From assembly GCF_002154555.1 (NCBI RefSeq), contig NZ_MUNF01000080.1, positions 1 to 43,318 on the forward strand: a DNA stretch of 43,318 nt. Reading direction: 5' to 3'. The notes under the pieces were generated by a model. That model was given only the letters and a program-made list of their open reading frames with translations. It had not been told where the DNA came from and did not search any database. The stretch's first letter is position 1; the number at the start of each line of letters is the position of its first letter. Shown one piece after another: positions 1 to 7,699 of this stretch. This DNA is from Streptomyces murinus. GTDB taxonomy: Bacteria; Actinomycetota; Actinomycetes; Streptomycetales; Streptomycetaceae. The position numbers and the translations under genes were made by a program.

Positions 1-175
1 AGCGTGGTCTTGCCCGCGCCCAGTTCCCCGGACAGCATCACCAGGTCCCCGGCGCGCAGCAGCTTGGCGAGGCGCCGGCCCAGCTCGCGCATCTGCTCGG
101 GCGAGGTGATCGTCAGCCGGGTCCCGGCCCGGTCGTGCTCAGCGGGGTCGTACGGTGCTGCTGCTGGACGTTCCA
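1..175 (-). CDS. tsaE: TsaE, tRNA threonylcarbamoyladenosine ATPase (5' part only)
   Basis: Only the first 58 codons are in the window; the gene continues past the left edge. Seen: translation from the ATG at 175-173 gives a short leader, then SPEQMRELGRRLAKLLRAGD and a Walker A loop GELGAGKTT, the arrangement of the small TsaE P-loop ATPases. In the family, TsaE works with TsaB and TsaD to put the threonylcarbamoyl group on A37 of ANN-decoding tRNAs in the cytoplasm. The start overlaps the 3' end of the alpha/beta hydrolase gene by 37 nt on the same strand, so translation is probably coupled. The truncation is only the window edge. A later start at the internal Met is possible but would shorten the usual leader. 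Confidence 0.9.
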
Positions 176-1377
176 TAGGAACTTACGGTAGCCGCTGCGG
201 GCACCGCTCCCGCGCGGGTGAGCAGATCGGCGAGGCGGTCTATGACCACCTCCGGATGCTCCAGCATCACCAGATGCCCGGCGTCCGGCACCAGCACCAG
301 CTCGGCGTTGGGCAGCTCGTCGGCTATGGCCTCGCTGTGCCCGCTCGGCGTCACCAGGTCCTGCACCCCCGCGAGCACCAGCACCGGCATCTGCCGGAAG
401 CGGGCCAGCGCCCCCGTCTTGTCGTGGTCGGTGAAGGCCGGATAGAACTCGGCGACCACATCGATCGGCGTGGACTCGATCATCCGCTCGGCGAACCGCT
501 CCACCGCCGGGTCGATGTCCCGCCCGGCGAACGAGTACCGCTTGATGATCCCGGCGAACAGCTCCGCCGTCGCCCGGCGTCCCTTCTCCACCAGCTCCGC
601 CTGCTGCCCGAGCGCCCTGAGCACCCCCGGCAGGATCCGGCGTATCGCATTGACGCCGGCCACCGGCAGCCCGAAGTTCACCTCGCCGAGCCGCCCCGAG
701 GACGTGCCCACGAACGCGGTGGCGACCACCCGCTCCGCGATCAGCTCCGGATACTGCGCGGCGAGCGCCATCACGGTCATCCCGCCCATCGAGTGGCCGA
801 CCAGCACGAGCGGCCCCTCGGGCGCGGCGGCGTCGATGACCGCCTTCAGATCGCGGCCGAGCTGATCGATGGTCAGCGGCTCCCGGTCCCGGCTCTGGGC
901 CACGCCCCGCCCGGAGCGGCCGTGGCTGCGCTGGTCCCAGTGCACGGTGCGCACGACCCCGCGCAGGGCCGCCCGCTGGAAGTGCCAGGAGTCCTGGTTG
1001 AGGCAGTAGCCGTGGCAGAAGACGACGGTGACCGGGGCGGGCGCCTTGCGGCCGAAGAGCCAGAGCCGGCGCGCGGAGGGCGTCCCGCCCGGGTCCGGCG
1101 CCACCTCGTCGACCTCGTAGTACAGCTCGGTGCCGTCATCGGCGTACGCCTTGCCCGGGGTGCCGCGCAGGGTGCCGTAGGGCCCCGCGGAGTCCAGGGC
1201 GAGACGTGCCTTGCGGCGCACCGCGCGGCCCACCGTCATCCGCTCGACGGCGACCCCGGCCGCCGCGCCCGCGGCGAGGACGCCTATCGCGGCACCGGCG
1301 ATGCCGGTCGCCCGGCGCCAGCTCCCGGCCGCCGAGGCGACGGCGTCCGTCATCGCGTCCGCCCTGCTGTCGCTCAT
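139..1377 (-). CDS. alpha/beta hydrolase
   Basis: A 412-residue protein of the alpha/beta hydrolase fold. Seen: an N-terminal hydrophobic stretch (ATGIAGAAIGVLAAGAAAG, about residues 25-43) that could be a membrane anchor, the oxyanion region VVFCHGYCLNQDSW, the nucleophile elbow VGHSMGGMT, and a late AGVQDLVTP acid and DAGHLVMLEHPE histidine segment, so the catalytic triad looks intact. The substrate cannot be told from sequence. The start chosen is the Met of MSDSRADAM because a GAGGAGG ribosome site lies about 8 nt before it; an upstream ATG would add 11 residues but has no such site. It sits between alr and tsaE, a conserved actinobacterial neighbourhood as I remember it. A 13-bp tandem repeat array lies immediately upstream. 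Confidence 0.9.
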   Translation of the reverse strand: MSDSRADAMTDAVASAAGSWRRATGIAGAAIGVLAAGAAAGVAVERMTVGRAVRRKARLALDSAGPYGTLRGTPGKAYADDGTELYYEVDEVAPDPGGTPSARRLWLFGRKAPAPVTVVFCHGYCLNQDSWHFQRAALRGVVRTVHWDQRSHGRSGRGVAQSRDREPLTIDQLGRDLKAVIDAAAPEGPLVLVGHSMGGMTVMALAAQYPELIAERVVATAFVGTSSGRLGEVNFGLPVAGVNAIRRILPGVLRALGQQAELVEKGRRATAELFAGIIKRYSFAGRDIDPAVERFAERMIESTPIDVVAEFYPAFTDHDKTGALARFRQMPVLVLAGVQDLVTPSGHSEAIADELPNAELVLVPDAGHLVMLEHPEVVIDRLADLLTRAGAVPAAATVSSYGTSSSSTVRPR

Positions 1378-1400
1378 GTGCCGCTCCTCCTCGCCGTCGT

Positions 1401-1464
1401 ACCGACCCACCGAACCGACCCACCGAACCGACTCACCGAACCGATTCGCCGTACCGATGTTCGC
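1401..1464. repeat. 13-bp tandem repeat array upstream of the hydrolase gene
   Basis: Two identical units ACCGACCCACCGA (1401-1413, 1414-1426) are followed by ACCGACTCACCGA (1427-1439) and a weaker unit ACCGATTCGCCGT (1440-1452); a fragment of a fifth starts at 1453. The array ends 24 nt before the chosen hydrolase start, in its promoter or leader. It could be a set of operator sites or a small replication-slippage repeat; the sequence alone does not decide. Confidence 0.85.
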
Positions 1465-1547
1465 CGAGACAGGTGCGACCGGGCGTGGGGATGTGACCGT
1501 TGTTACACGTGATGTGGGGCAGCCGGTCGCGGTCTTCCTCGGACGGG

Positions 1548-2726
1548 TTATCCGCGCACGTCCTCGTTGACGTCATCGACATAGACGCGCGGCACCCGGG
1601 TTCCGATGCGCGTGACGATCTCGTACACGATCGTGCCGCAGGCCGTCGCCCAGTCCTCGGCGGTGGGCTCGCCCCGGTCGCCGGGGCCGAAGAGCACGGC
1701 CTCGGTGCCGACCGGCGGTTCGTCGCCGCCGAGGTCCACCACGAACTGGTCCATGGCGACCCGCCCGGCGGCCGTCCGCCACTTGCCGTCGACCAGCACG
1801 GGCCCGGCGCCGGAGGCGTGCCGCGGGACGCCGTCGCCGTAACCGAGCGGGACGAGGCCGAGGGTGGTGTCGCCGGGGGTGACGTAGTGGTGGCCGTAGC
1901 TGACCCCGTGTCCGCCCGGCACCCGCTTGACCAGGGCCAGCGAGGCGCTGAGCGTCATCACCGGGCGCAGTCCGAAGTCCGCCGGGGTGCCGACCTCGGG
2001 GCTGGGCGAGAGGCCGTACATGGCGATACCGGGACGGACCAGGTCGAAATGGGTCTCCGGAAGGGTGAGCGTGGCGGGCGAGTTGGCGATGTGCCGCACC
2101 TCGGGGCGCACCCCCTGCTCCTCGGCGTACGCCACCATCTCCCGGAAGCGGGTGAGCTGGGCGTCGATGGAGGGGTGGCCCGGTTCGTCGGCGCAGGCGA
2201 AGTGCGACCACAGTCCGGTGACCCGGACCAGCCCCTCGGCCTCGGCCCGCAGCGCGGCGCCGACCAGTTCCGCCCAGTCGGCCCCGGGCTGGCAGCCGTT
2301 GCGCCCGAGCCCGGTGTCGGCCTTGAGCTGGACGCGCGCGGTCCGTCCGGCGGCGCGGGCGGCCTCGGTGACCTCCCGCAGCGCCCACATCCCGCTGAGG
2401 GACATGTCGATGTCGGCCTCGATCGCCTGCCGCCAGGGCCCGCCGGGCACCCACAGCCAGCACAGGACACGCTGGGTCAGCCCGGCCGCGCGCAGCGCGA
2501 GGGCCTCCTCGGGCAGCGCGGTGCCGATCCAGGTGGCCCCGGCCTCGACGGCCGCGCGGGCGCAGGGCACCGCGCCGTGGCCGTATCCGTCGGCCTTGAC
2601 GACGGCCATCACGGCCGCGTCCCCCACCCGGGCACGCAGGGTCCGCACATTGGCGCGCAGCGCGCCCAGATCGATCTCGGCACGGGCGCGCGGGGGGACG
2701 GTCGGCACAGTCGCAGTCTCAGTCAT
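1548..2726 (-). CDS. alr: alanine racemase
   Basis: A 392-residue fold-type III PLP enzyme that interconverts L- and D-alanine, supplying D-Ala for peptidoglycan in the cytoplasm. Seen: the PLP lysine motif AVVKADGYGHG (Lys44), the conserved KADTGLGRNG segment (about 135-144), HIANSPAT (about 212-219), and the second catalytic base Tyr277 in GVSYGHHY on the C-terminal beta domain, with GLVPLGYGDG after it. Length matches the family. The start follows a G-rich stretch (GGGGGCGCC). The gene lies between nnr and the hydrolase on the same strand. The gap to nnr (205 bp) holds a tandem repeat, so the two may not be tightly co-transcribed. A GAGACT hexamer 9 nt before the ATG could be a -10 element. 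Confidence 0.98.
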   Translation of the reverse strand: MTETATVPTVPPRARAEIDLGALRANVRTLRARVGDAAVMAVVKADGYGHGAVPCARAAVEAGATWIGTALPEEALALRAAGLTQRVLCWLWVPGGPWRQAIEADIDMSLSGMWALREVTEAARAAGRTARVQLKADTGLGRNGCQPGADWAELVGAALRAEAEGLVRVTGLWSHFACADEPGHPSIDAQLTRFREMVAYAEEQGVRPEVRHIANSPATLTLPETHFDLVRPGIAMYGLSPSPEVGTPADFGLRPVMTLSASLALVKRVPGGHGVSYGHHYVTPGDTTLGLVPLGYGDGVPRHASGAGPVLVDGKWRTAAGRVAMDQFVVDLGGDEPPVGTEAVLFGPGDRGEPTAEDWATACGTIVYEIVTRIGTRVPRVYVDDVNEDVRG

Positions 2727-2856
2727 GGCGCCCCCAGTCTCTCAGAGCGCGCGCCCGGCCCCCGGCGGCGGTGCGGGTACGGCCACCGCGCGGGCGCAGC
2801 GGGCGGTACGGGTACGGCAGTTGACCGGCGCCGGTTTCCGCGACGCCCCCGCCCCC

Positions 2857-2948
2857 GCCGCCTGAGTCCCGCGCGCCCCGCGGCCTCGGTCCCGCACGCC
2901 CAGCCGCCTCGGTCCCGCACGCGCCGCCGCCTCAGTCCCGCACGTCCC
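2857..2948. repeat. 23-bp tandem repeat array at the 3' end of nnr
   Basis: Four contiguous 23-bp units (2857-2879, 2880-2902, 2903-2925, 2926-2948) share the core GCCGCCTCGGTCCCGCACG with a few substitutions. The last unit contains the nnr stop codon (TCA at 2932-2934 on the plus strand) and the codons for its final residues. The array therefore looks like repeated copying of the end of the gene into the spacer before alr. There are no unique spacers, so it is not a CRISPR array. Confidence 0.9.
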
Positions 2949-4362
2949 GCCACGCCTCCGGCACGCACTCCGCCACGTCATGCGCACCGGCCGGCGCGCC
3001 CTGCGCCGCGAACCGGCCCGCCAGGCCGTGCAGATACGCGGCGACGCTGCCCGCGTCCAGGGCGGACAGGCCCGCGGCGAGCAGCGAGCCGCCGAGGCCG
3101 GAGAGCACATCGCCGCTGCCCGCGGTGGCCAGCCAGGGGGTACCGGTGGCGTTCACCCGGACCGCGCCGCCCGCCGCGTCCGCGACCAGCGTGGTCGAAC
3201 CCTTCAGCAGCACCGTCGCCCGGTACACCGCCGCCAGTTCGCGCACCGCGGCCAGCCGGGCGCCCTCGACCTCCTCGCGCGCCACCCCGAGCAGGGCCGC
3301 GGCCTCGCCTGCGTGCGGTGTCATCAGGGTGGGCGCGCCACGCCCTCGTACGGCGTCCCGGTCCGCGAGCCGCAGCCCGTCCGCGTCCAGCAGCACCGGC
3401 ACCTCGGCGGCCAGCACCTCGGCGACGGTCGCGGCGTCGTCGCCCGCGCCGGGACCGGTGACCCAGGCCTGCACCCGGCCCGCCTTGGCCGGGCCCCGGT
3501 CGGAGACCAGGGTCTCGGGGAAGCGGGCGATGACCGCCTCCGCGGCCGGGCCGACGTAGCGCACCGCCCCCGCGCCGCCGCGCAGCGCCCCGGAGACGGC
3601 GAGCACCGCGGCGCCCGGGTAGCGCCCGGAGCCGGCCGCGACGCCGACCACGCCCCGCCGGTACTTGTCGCTCTCGGCGGCCGGACGCGGCAGCAGGCTT
3701 GCCACGTCCGCGTGTTGCAGCGCCTCCAGTTCGGGCTCGGCGGGCAGTTCCAGGCCGATGTCGACCAGCCGTACGACCCCGGCGTACTCCCGCGCCGGGT
3801 CCACCAGCAGTCCGGGCTTGTACGTGCCGAAGGTGACGGTGAGGTCCGCCCGTACGGCCGCGCCCCGCACCTGACCGCTGTCCGCCTCGACCCCGCTGGG
3901 CAGGTCCACCGCGACCACCGCGGCCCGGGTCCGCAGCGCGGCCTCCACCAGCCGCTCGGCGTCGGGCCGCAGCCCGCCCTTGCCGCCGATCCCGACGATG
4001 CCGTCCACCACGAGGTCGGCCCGCCCGATCGCGTCGCCGGCCGCCCCGGGCACGACGCTCACGCCCCCGGCCCGCCGCAGCGCGGCCAGCCCCTGGGCGT
4101 GCGCCCGCTCGGGCGACAGGAGGACGGCCGTCACTCCGGCCCCCCGTCGCGCCAGCCGGGCACCGGCGTACAGGGCGTCGCCGCCGTTGTCGCCGCTGCC
4201 GATCAGCAGGACCACCCGGCTGCCGTACACCCGGCCCAGCAGTTCGGCGCAGGCGGCGCTCAGTCCGGCGGCCGCCCGCTGCATCAGCGCCCCCTCGGGC
4301 AGCCGCGCCATCAGGGCCCGCTCGGCCGCCCGCACCGTCTCCACGCTGTACGCACTCCGCAT
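2932..4362 (-). CDS. nnr: bifunctional NAD(P)H-hydrate epimerase / ADP-dependent dehydratase
   Basis: A 476-residue fusion that repairs damaged (hydrated) NADH and NADPH in the cytoplasm. Seen: an N-terminal epimerase domain (about 1-210) with VVLLIGSGDNGGDALYAG, VDGIVGIGGKGGLR and a PSGVEADSG motif. A C-terminal ribokinase-fold dehydratase domain (about 220-476) carries LMTPHAGEAAALLG and the nucleotide-binding WLATAGSGDVLSGLGG. In the family the epimerase equilibrates S and R hydrates and the dehydratase restores the cofactor using ADP. A hexamer CAGACT lies 7 nt before the ATG with no ribosome site between, consistent with a leaderless mRNA. The 3' end is part of a 23-bp tandem repeat. It lies downstream of acpS on the same strand with an 80-bp gap. 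Confidence 0.96.
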   Translation of the reverse strand: MRSAYSVETVRAAERALMARLPEGALMQRAAAGLSAACAELLGRVYGSRVVLLIGSGDNGGDALYAGARLARRGAGVTAVLLSPERAHAQGLAALRRAGGVSVVPGAAGDAIGRADLVVDGIVGIGGKGGLRPDAERLVEAALRTRAAVVAVDLPSGVEADSGQVRGAAVRADLTVTFGTYKPGLLVDPAREYAGVVRLVDIGLELPAEPELEALQHADVASLLPRPAAESDKYRRGVVGVAAGSGRYPGAAVLAVSGALRGGAGAVRYVGPAAEAVIARFPETLVSDRGPAKAGRVQAWVTGPGAGDDAATVAEVLAAEVPVLLDADGLRLADRDAVRGRGAPTLMTPHAGEAAALLGVAREEVEGARLAAVRELAAVYRATVLLKGSTTLVADAAGGAVRVNATGTPWLATAGSGDVLSGLGGSLLAAGLSALDAGSVAAYLHGLAGRFAAQGAPAGAHDVAECVPEAWRDVRD

Positions 4363-4369
4363 GGCACCG

Positions 4370-4375
4370 AGTCTG
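4370..4375 (-). promoter_or_regulatory. possible -10 element of nnr (leaderless)
   Basis: On the minus strand the hexamer CAGACT ends 7 nt before the nnr ATG, so transcription would begin at or next to the start codon. CAGACT is one base from TAGACT. No clear -35 was found. Confidence 0.35.
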
Positions 4376-4442
4376 CCCCGTAACCCCCACCGCCCACACC
4401 CGGGCCCGGCCGACCGGCCCCGGACGTCCGCGCCGGAGCCGG

Positions 4443-4814
4443 TCAGCCCTCGGCGACCACCACGGCCGAGGCGATGCCCGCGTCATGGCTGAGGGAGATG
4501 TGCCAGGACCGCACCCCGAGCTCGGCGGCGCGCGCGGCGACCGTGCCCCGCACCCGCAGCCGCGGCCGCCCGTTGTCCTCGACGTACACCTCGGCGTCCG
4601 TCCACAGCAGCCCCGGCGGCGCCCCGAGCGCCTTGGCCAGCGCCTCCTTGGCCGCGAACCGGGCCGCCAGCGAGGCGATACCGCGCCGCTCGCCGCTGGG
4701 CAGCAGCAACTCCGCGGCCACGAACAGCCGGTCGGCCAGCTGCGGGGTCCGCTCCAGGGACGCCCGGAAGCGGTCGATCTCCGCCACGTCGATCCCGACT
4801 CCGATGATGCTCAT
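4443..4814 (-). CDS. acpS: holo-[acyl carrier protein] synthase
   Basis: A 123-residue enzyme, the normal AcpS length, that transfers 4'-phosphopantetheine from CoA to the serine of apo-ACP for fatty acid and possibly polyketide synthesis. Seen: [14 protein letters not shown] at the N-terminus with the metal-binding Asp9, [13 protein letters not shown] with the second conserved acidic residue in the middle, and [19 protein letters not shown] at the end. The start was set at the ATG of MSIIGVG; a GTG nine nt upstream would add three residues. TAGGGT, an excellent housekeeping -10, ends 7 nt before the ATG, so the message is probably leaderless. The gene diverges from the SDR gene and precedes nnr on the same strand. 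Confidence 0.97.
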   Translation of the reverse strand: MSIIGVGIDVAEIDRFRASLERTPQLADRLFVAAELLLPSGERRGIASLAARFAAKEALAKALGAPPGLLWTDAEVYVEDNGRPRLRVRGTVAARAAELGVRSWHISLSHDAGIASAVVVAEG

Positions 4815-4821
4815 GGGCAGC

Positions 4822-4827
4822 ACCCTA
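4822..4827 (-). promoter_or_regulatory. -10 element of acpS (leaderless)
   Basis: TAGGGT on the minus strand, 7 nt before the acpS ATG. It matches the TANNNT consensus of the main Streptomyces sigma factor. No good -35 was seen. It lies 27 bp from the opposing -10 of the SDR gene. Confidence 0.5.
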
Positions 4828-4854
4828 GGCGGGCGGCGTCCCGCGCATCCCCTC

Positions 4855-4860
4855 TACGCT
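4855..4860 (+). promoter_or_regulatory. possible -10 element of the SDR gene (leaderless)
   Basis: TACGCT on the plus strand ends 6 nt before the ATG at 4867. There is no Shine-Dalgarno sequence between them. The -35 region is not convincing. Confidence 0.4.
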
Positions 4861-4866
4861 TCCGGC

Positions 4867-5658
4867 ATGACGAGCACCACGCCCCAACAGGGCTATCTCA
4901 CCGACCTGTTCTCGCTGGACGGCCGTGTCGCCGTGGTGACCGGGGGCAGTTCCGGCATCGGCCGGGCCGTCGCCGGGGCGCTGGCGCGGGCCGGGGCGAG
5001 CGTGGTGGTCGTGGCCCGGGGCGAGGAGCAAAGGACCGCCGCCGTCGAGGAGTTGACGGCGGACGGCTGCCGGGCGGCCGGGGTCGCCGGGGACCTCGGC
5101 AGCCGGGCGGGCGTCCGGGCGGCGGCCGAGGCGGCGGCGGAGGTGTTCGGGGAGCCGGACATCCTGGTGAACTCGGCCGGGATCAATCTGCGGCCCCCGA
5201 TGGACGAGCTGACCGAGGACGTCTGGGACGCCACCATGGCCGTGAACCTGGAGGCGCCCTTCCTGCTGGGGCAGCGGTTCGGGCCCGGCATGGCCGAGCG
5301 CGGCTTCGGGCGGATCATCCACATCAGCTCCCAGCAGGCGCACCGGGCCTTCGTGAGCAGCGGCGCGTACGGCGTCTCCAAGGGCGCGCTGGAGTCGCTC
5401 GCCCGCTCGCAGGCGGAGGCGTGGTCGCCGTACGGGGTCACCTGCAACACCCTGGTGCCGGGCTTTGTGATGACCCCGCTCAACGCGCGGCTGTCCACCG
5501 ACCCCGAGAAGGTCGCGGCGCTGGCCGCGCGCACCATGACCGGACGCAACGGCCTCGCCGGGGACTTCGCGGGCGCCGCCGTCTTCCTCGCGAGCCGCGC
5601 CTCCGCCTACGTCACGGGCCAGTCGATCCACGTCGACGGAGGCTTCTCGGTGCACTAG
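4867..5658 (+). CDS. SDR family NAD(P)-dependent oxidoreductase
   Basis: A 263-residue classical short-chain dehydrogenase/reductase. Seen: the cofactor motif VVTGGSSGIGRA (about 24-33), the structural NSAG (102-105), and the catalytic Ser155, Tyr168 and Lys172 in the ISSQQ and YGVSK segments. The C-terminus YVTGQSIHVDGG is typical of the gluconate 5-dehydrogenase / 3-oxoacyl-ACP reductase-like branch. Arg51 after strand 2 suggests a possible NADP preference, which is only a hint. The substrate is unknown. Although it lies next to acpS it is divergent and probably transcribed alone, from a leaderless promoter. It converges with glmS with 7 bp between the stop codons. Confidence 0.92.
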   Translation: MTSTTPQQGYLTDLFSLDGRVAVVTGGSSGIGRAVAGALARAGASVVVVARGEEQRTAAVEELTADGCRAAGVAGDLGSRAGVRAAAEAAAEVFGEPDILVNSAGINLRPPMDELTEDVWDATMAVNLEAPFLLGQRFGPGMAERGFGRIIHISSQQAHRAFVSSGAYGVSKGALESLARSQAEAWSPYGVTCNTLVPGFVMTPLNARLSTDPEKVAALAARTMTGRNGLAGDFAGAAVFLASRASAYVTGQSIHVDGGFSVH

Positions 5659-5665
5659 AAGCGGC

Positions 5666-7513
5666 TCACTCCACGGTCACCGACTTGGCCAGGTTCCGTG
5701 GCTGGTCCACCTCGTTGCCCCGGGCCGCGGCCAGCTCGCAGGCGAAGACCTGGAGCGGCACCGTGGCCACCACCGGCTGGAGCAGGGTCGGCGTGGCCGG
5801 GATGCGGATCAGGTGGTCGGCGTACGGGACGACCGCCTCGTCGCCCTCCTCCGCGATCACGATGGTGCGTGCCCCGCGCGCCCGGATCTCCTGGATGTTG
5901 GAGACGATCTTGTCGTGCAGCAGGGAGCGGTTGCGCGGCGACGGTACGACGACCACCACCGGCATGTCCTCCTCGACCAGCGCGATCGGCCCGTGCTTCA
6001 GCTCGCCCGCCGCGAAGCCCTCGGCGTGCATATAGGCGAGTTCCTTGAGCTTGAGTGCGCCTTCGAGGGCGACCGGGTAGCCGACGTGCCGGCCCAGGAA
6101 GAGCACGGTGTCCTTGCCGGCCAGGGTGCGCGCCAGCGCCCGTACCGGCTCCATGGTCTCCAGGACCCGCTCGACCTCCTCGGAGATCTTGGACAGGTCC
6201 TTGATCACCGCCTGGATCTCGTCGCCCCACTTGGTGCCGCGCACCTGGCACAGGTACAGGGCGACCAGGTAGCAGGCGACCAGCTGGGTCAGGAACGCCT
6301 TGGTGGAGGCGACCGCGACCTCGGGCCCGGCGTGCGTGTAGAGCACCGCGTCCGACTCGCGCGGGATCGTGGAGCCGTTGGTGTTGCAGATGGCCAGCAC
6401 CTTGGAGCCCTGCTCACGGGCGTGCCGCAGCGCCATCAGGGTGTCCATGGTCTCGCCCGACTGGGAGATCGCGATCACCAGGGAGCGGCCGCCGAGGATC
6501 GGGTCCCGGTAGCGGAACTCGCTGGCCAGTTCGACCTCGCAGGGAATCCGCGTCCAGTGCTCGATGGCGTACTTGGCGATCAGCCCGGCGTGGAAGGCCG
6601 TACCGCAGGCCACGATCACGACCTTGTCGATCTGGCGCAGATCGGCGGGGGTGATCCGCAGCTCGTCCAGGGTGAGCGAGCCGGACGGGTCGATCCGGCC
6701 GAGCAGGGTGTCGGCGACCGCCTTGGGCTGCTCGGCGATCTCCTTGAGCATGAAGGAGGCGTAGCCGTCCTTCTCGGCGGCCGAGGCGTCCCAGTCCACG
6801 TGGTAGGAGTGCACCTCGGCGGGCAGCCCGTCGAAGCCGGTCACGGTCACCCCGTCGCGGCGCAGCTCCACCACCTGGTCCTGGCCCAGTTCGATCGCCG
6901 AGCGGGTGTGCGCGATGAACGCGGCGACATCGGAGGCGAGGAACGCCTCGCCCTCGCCGACGCCGACCACCAGCGGGGAGTTGCGGCGCGCGCCGACCAC
7001 CACGTCCGGGGCGTCCGCGTGCACCGCGACCAGCGTGAACGCGCCCTCCAGACGCCGGCACACCAGCCGCATCGCCTCCGCGAGGTCGCCGGCCACCGAG
7101 TACTCCTCGGCCAGCAGATGCGCGACGACCTCGGTGTCCGTCTCGGAGTTCAGCTCATGGCCGCGTTCGGCGAGTTCGGCACGCAGCAGCGCGAAGTTCT
7201 CGATGATGCCGTTGTGGACGACGGCGACCCGGCCCGCGTTGTCCAGATGCGGGTGCGCGTTGTCGTCGGTGGGGCCGCCGTGGGTGGCCCAGCGGGTGTG
7301 TCCGATGCCCGTCGAACCGGCCGGCAGCGGCCGTTCGACCAGTTCCTTCTCCAGGTTGACCAGTTTCCCGGCCTTCTTCGCGGCGGCCAGACCGCCGTCC
7401 GCCAGCAGGGCGACGCCCGCCGAGTCGTATCCCCGGTACTCCAGTCGCTTCAGCCCGGCCATCACGACATCGAGCGCCGACTGCGACCCTACGTATCCCA
7501 CGATTCCGCACAT
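5666..7513 (-). CDS. glmS: glutamine-fructose-6-phosphate aminotransferase (isomerizing)
   Basis: A 615-residue enzyme making glucosamine-6-phosphate from fructose-6-phosphate and glutamine, the first committed step to UDP-GlcNAc. Seen: start MCGIVGYVG, placing the N-terminal nucleophile Cys immediately after Met; the glutaminase domain with GIGHTRWATHGGP and the SETDTEVVAHL stretch; then two SIS sugar-isomerase domains with ISQSGETMDTL and the end NLAKSVTVE. The upstream in-frame extension is rejected because it would bury the catalytic Cys. The hexamer TAGGCT ends 7 nt before the ATG, so the mRNA may be leaderless; no glmS ribozyme-like leader could fit. glmM, the next enzyme of the pathway, is 3.9 kb away on the same strand. 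Confidence 0.98.
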   Translation of the reverse strand: MCGIVGYVGSQSALDVVMAGLKRLEYRGYDSAGVALLADGGLAAAKKAGKLVNLEKELVERPLPAGSTGIGHTRWATHGGPTDDNAHPHLDNAGRVAVVHNGIIENFALLRAELAERGHELNSETDTEVVAHLLAEEYSVAGDLAEAMRLVCRRLEGAFTLVAVHADAPDVVVGARRNSPLVVGVGEGEAFLASDVAAFIAHTRSAIELGQDQVVELRRDGVTVTGFDGLPAEVHSYHVDWDASAAEKDGYASFMLKEIAEQPKAVADTLLGRIDPSGSLTLDELRITPADLRQIDKVVIVACGTAFHAGLIAKYAIEHWTRIPCEVELASEFRYRDPILGGRSLVIAISQSGETMDTLMALRHAREQGSKVLAICNTNGSTIPRESDAVLYTHAGPEVAVASTKAFLTQLVACYLVALYLCQVRGTKWGDEIQAVIKDLSKISEEVERVLETMEPVRALARTLAGKDTVLFLGRHVGYPVALEGALKLKELAYMHAEGFAAGELKHGPIALVEEDMPVVVVVPSPRNRSLLHDKIVSNIQEIRARGARTIVIAEEGDEAVVPYADHLIRIPATPTLLQPVVATVPLQVFACELAAARGNEVDQPRNLAKSVTVE

Positions 7514-7520
7514 GAGCCGC

Positions 7521-7526
7521 AGCCTA
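7521..7526 (-). promoter_or_regulatory. possible -10 element of glmS (leaderless)
   Basis: TAGGCT on the minus strand, 7 nt before the glmS ATG. A TTGACG lies upstream at 7540-7545, but the spacing of 13 bp is too short for a standard -35, so only the -10 is proposed. Confidence 0.4.
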
Positions 7527-7699
7527 CGGGCCGATCGGCCGTCAAAAGTGGCGCCGCGTGCCCGATTTCGGAAATCCTGGGCCCGTTCAGAGCACATCCG
7601 CGGCCTGTTCATGGCGCATCCGGGTCATCCGCACAACCGTGCGACCGGGTCGGAGGTCTACCGGCTGAACGCCGTAAGCGAACACCGGGAGACACACAG

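Noticed and set aside
2857..2948. CRISPR array
   Set aside because: The 23-bp units are contiguous with no unique spacers; no cas genes in the window.
5813..7699. Upstream extension of the FG-GAP frame across glmS
   Set aside because: The region is the antisense of glmS, and a GTG with ribosome site and signal peptide follows at 7700.
7514..7699. glmS ribozyme or riboswitch
   Set aside because: The likely -10 is only 7 nt from the start codon, leaving no leader, and no ribozyme core was seen.
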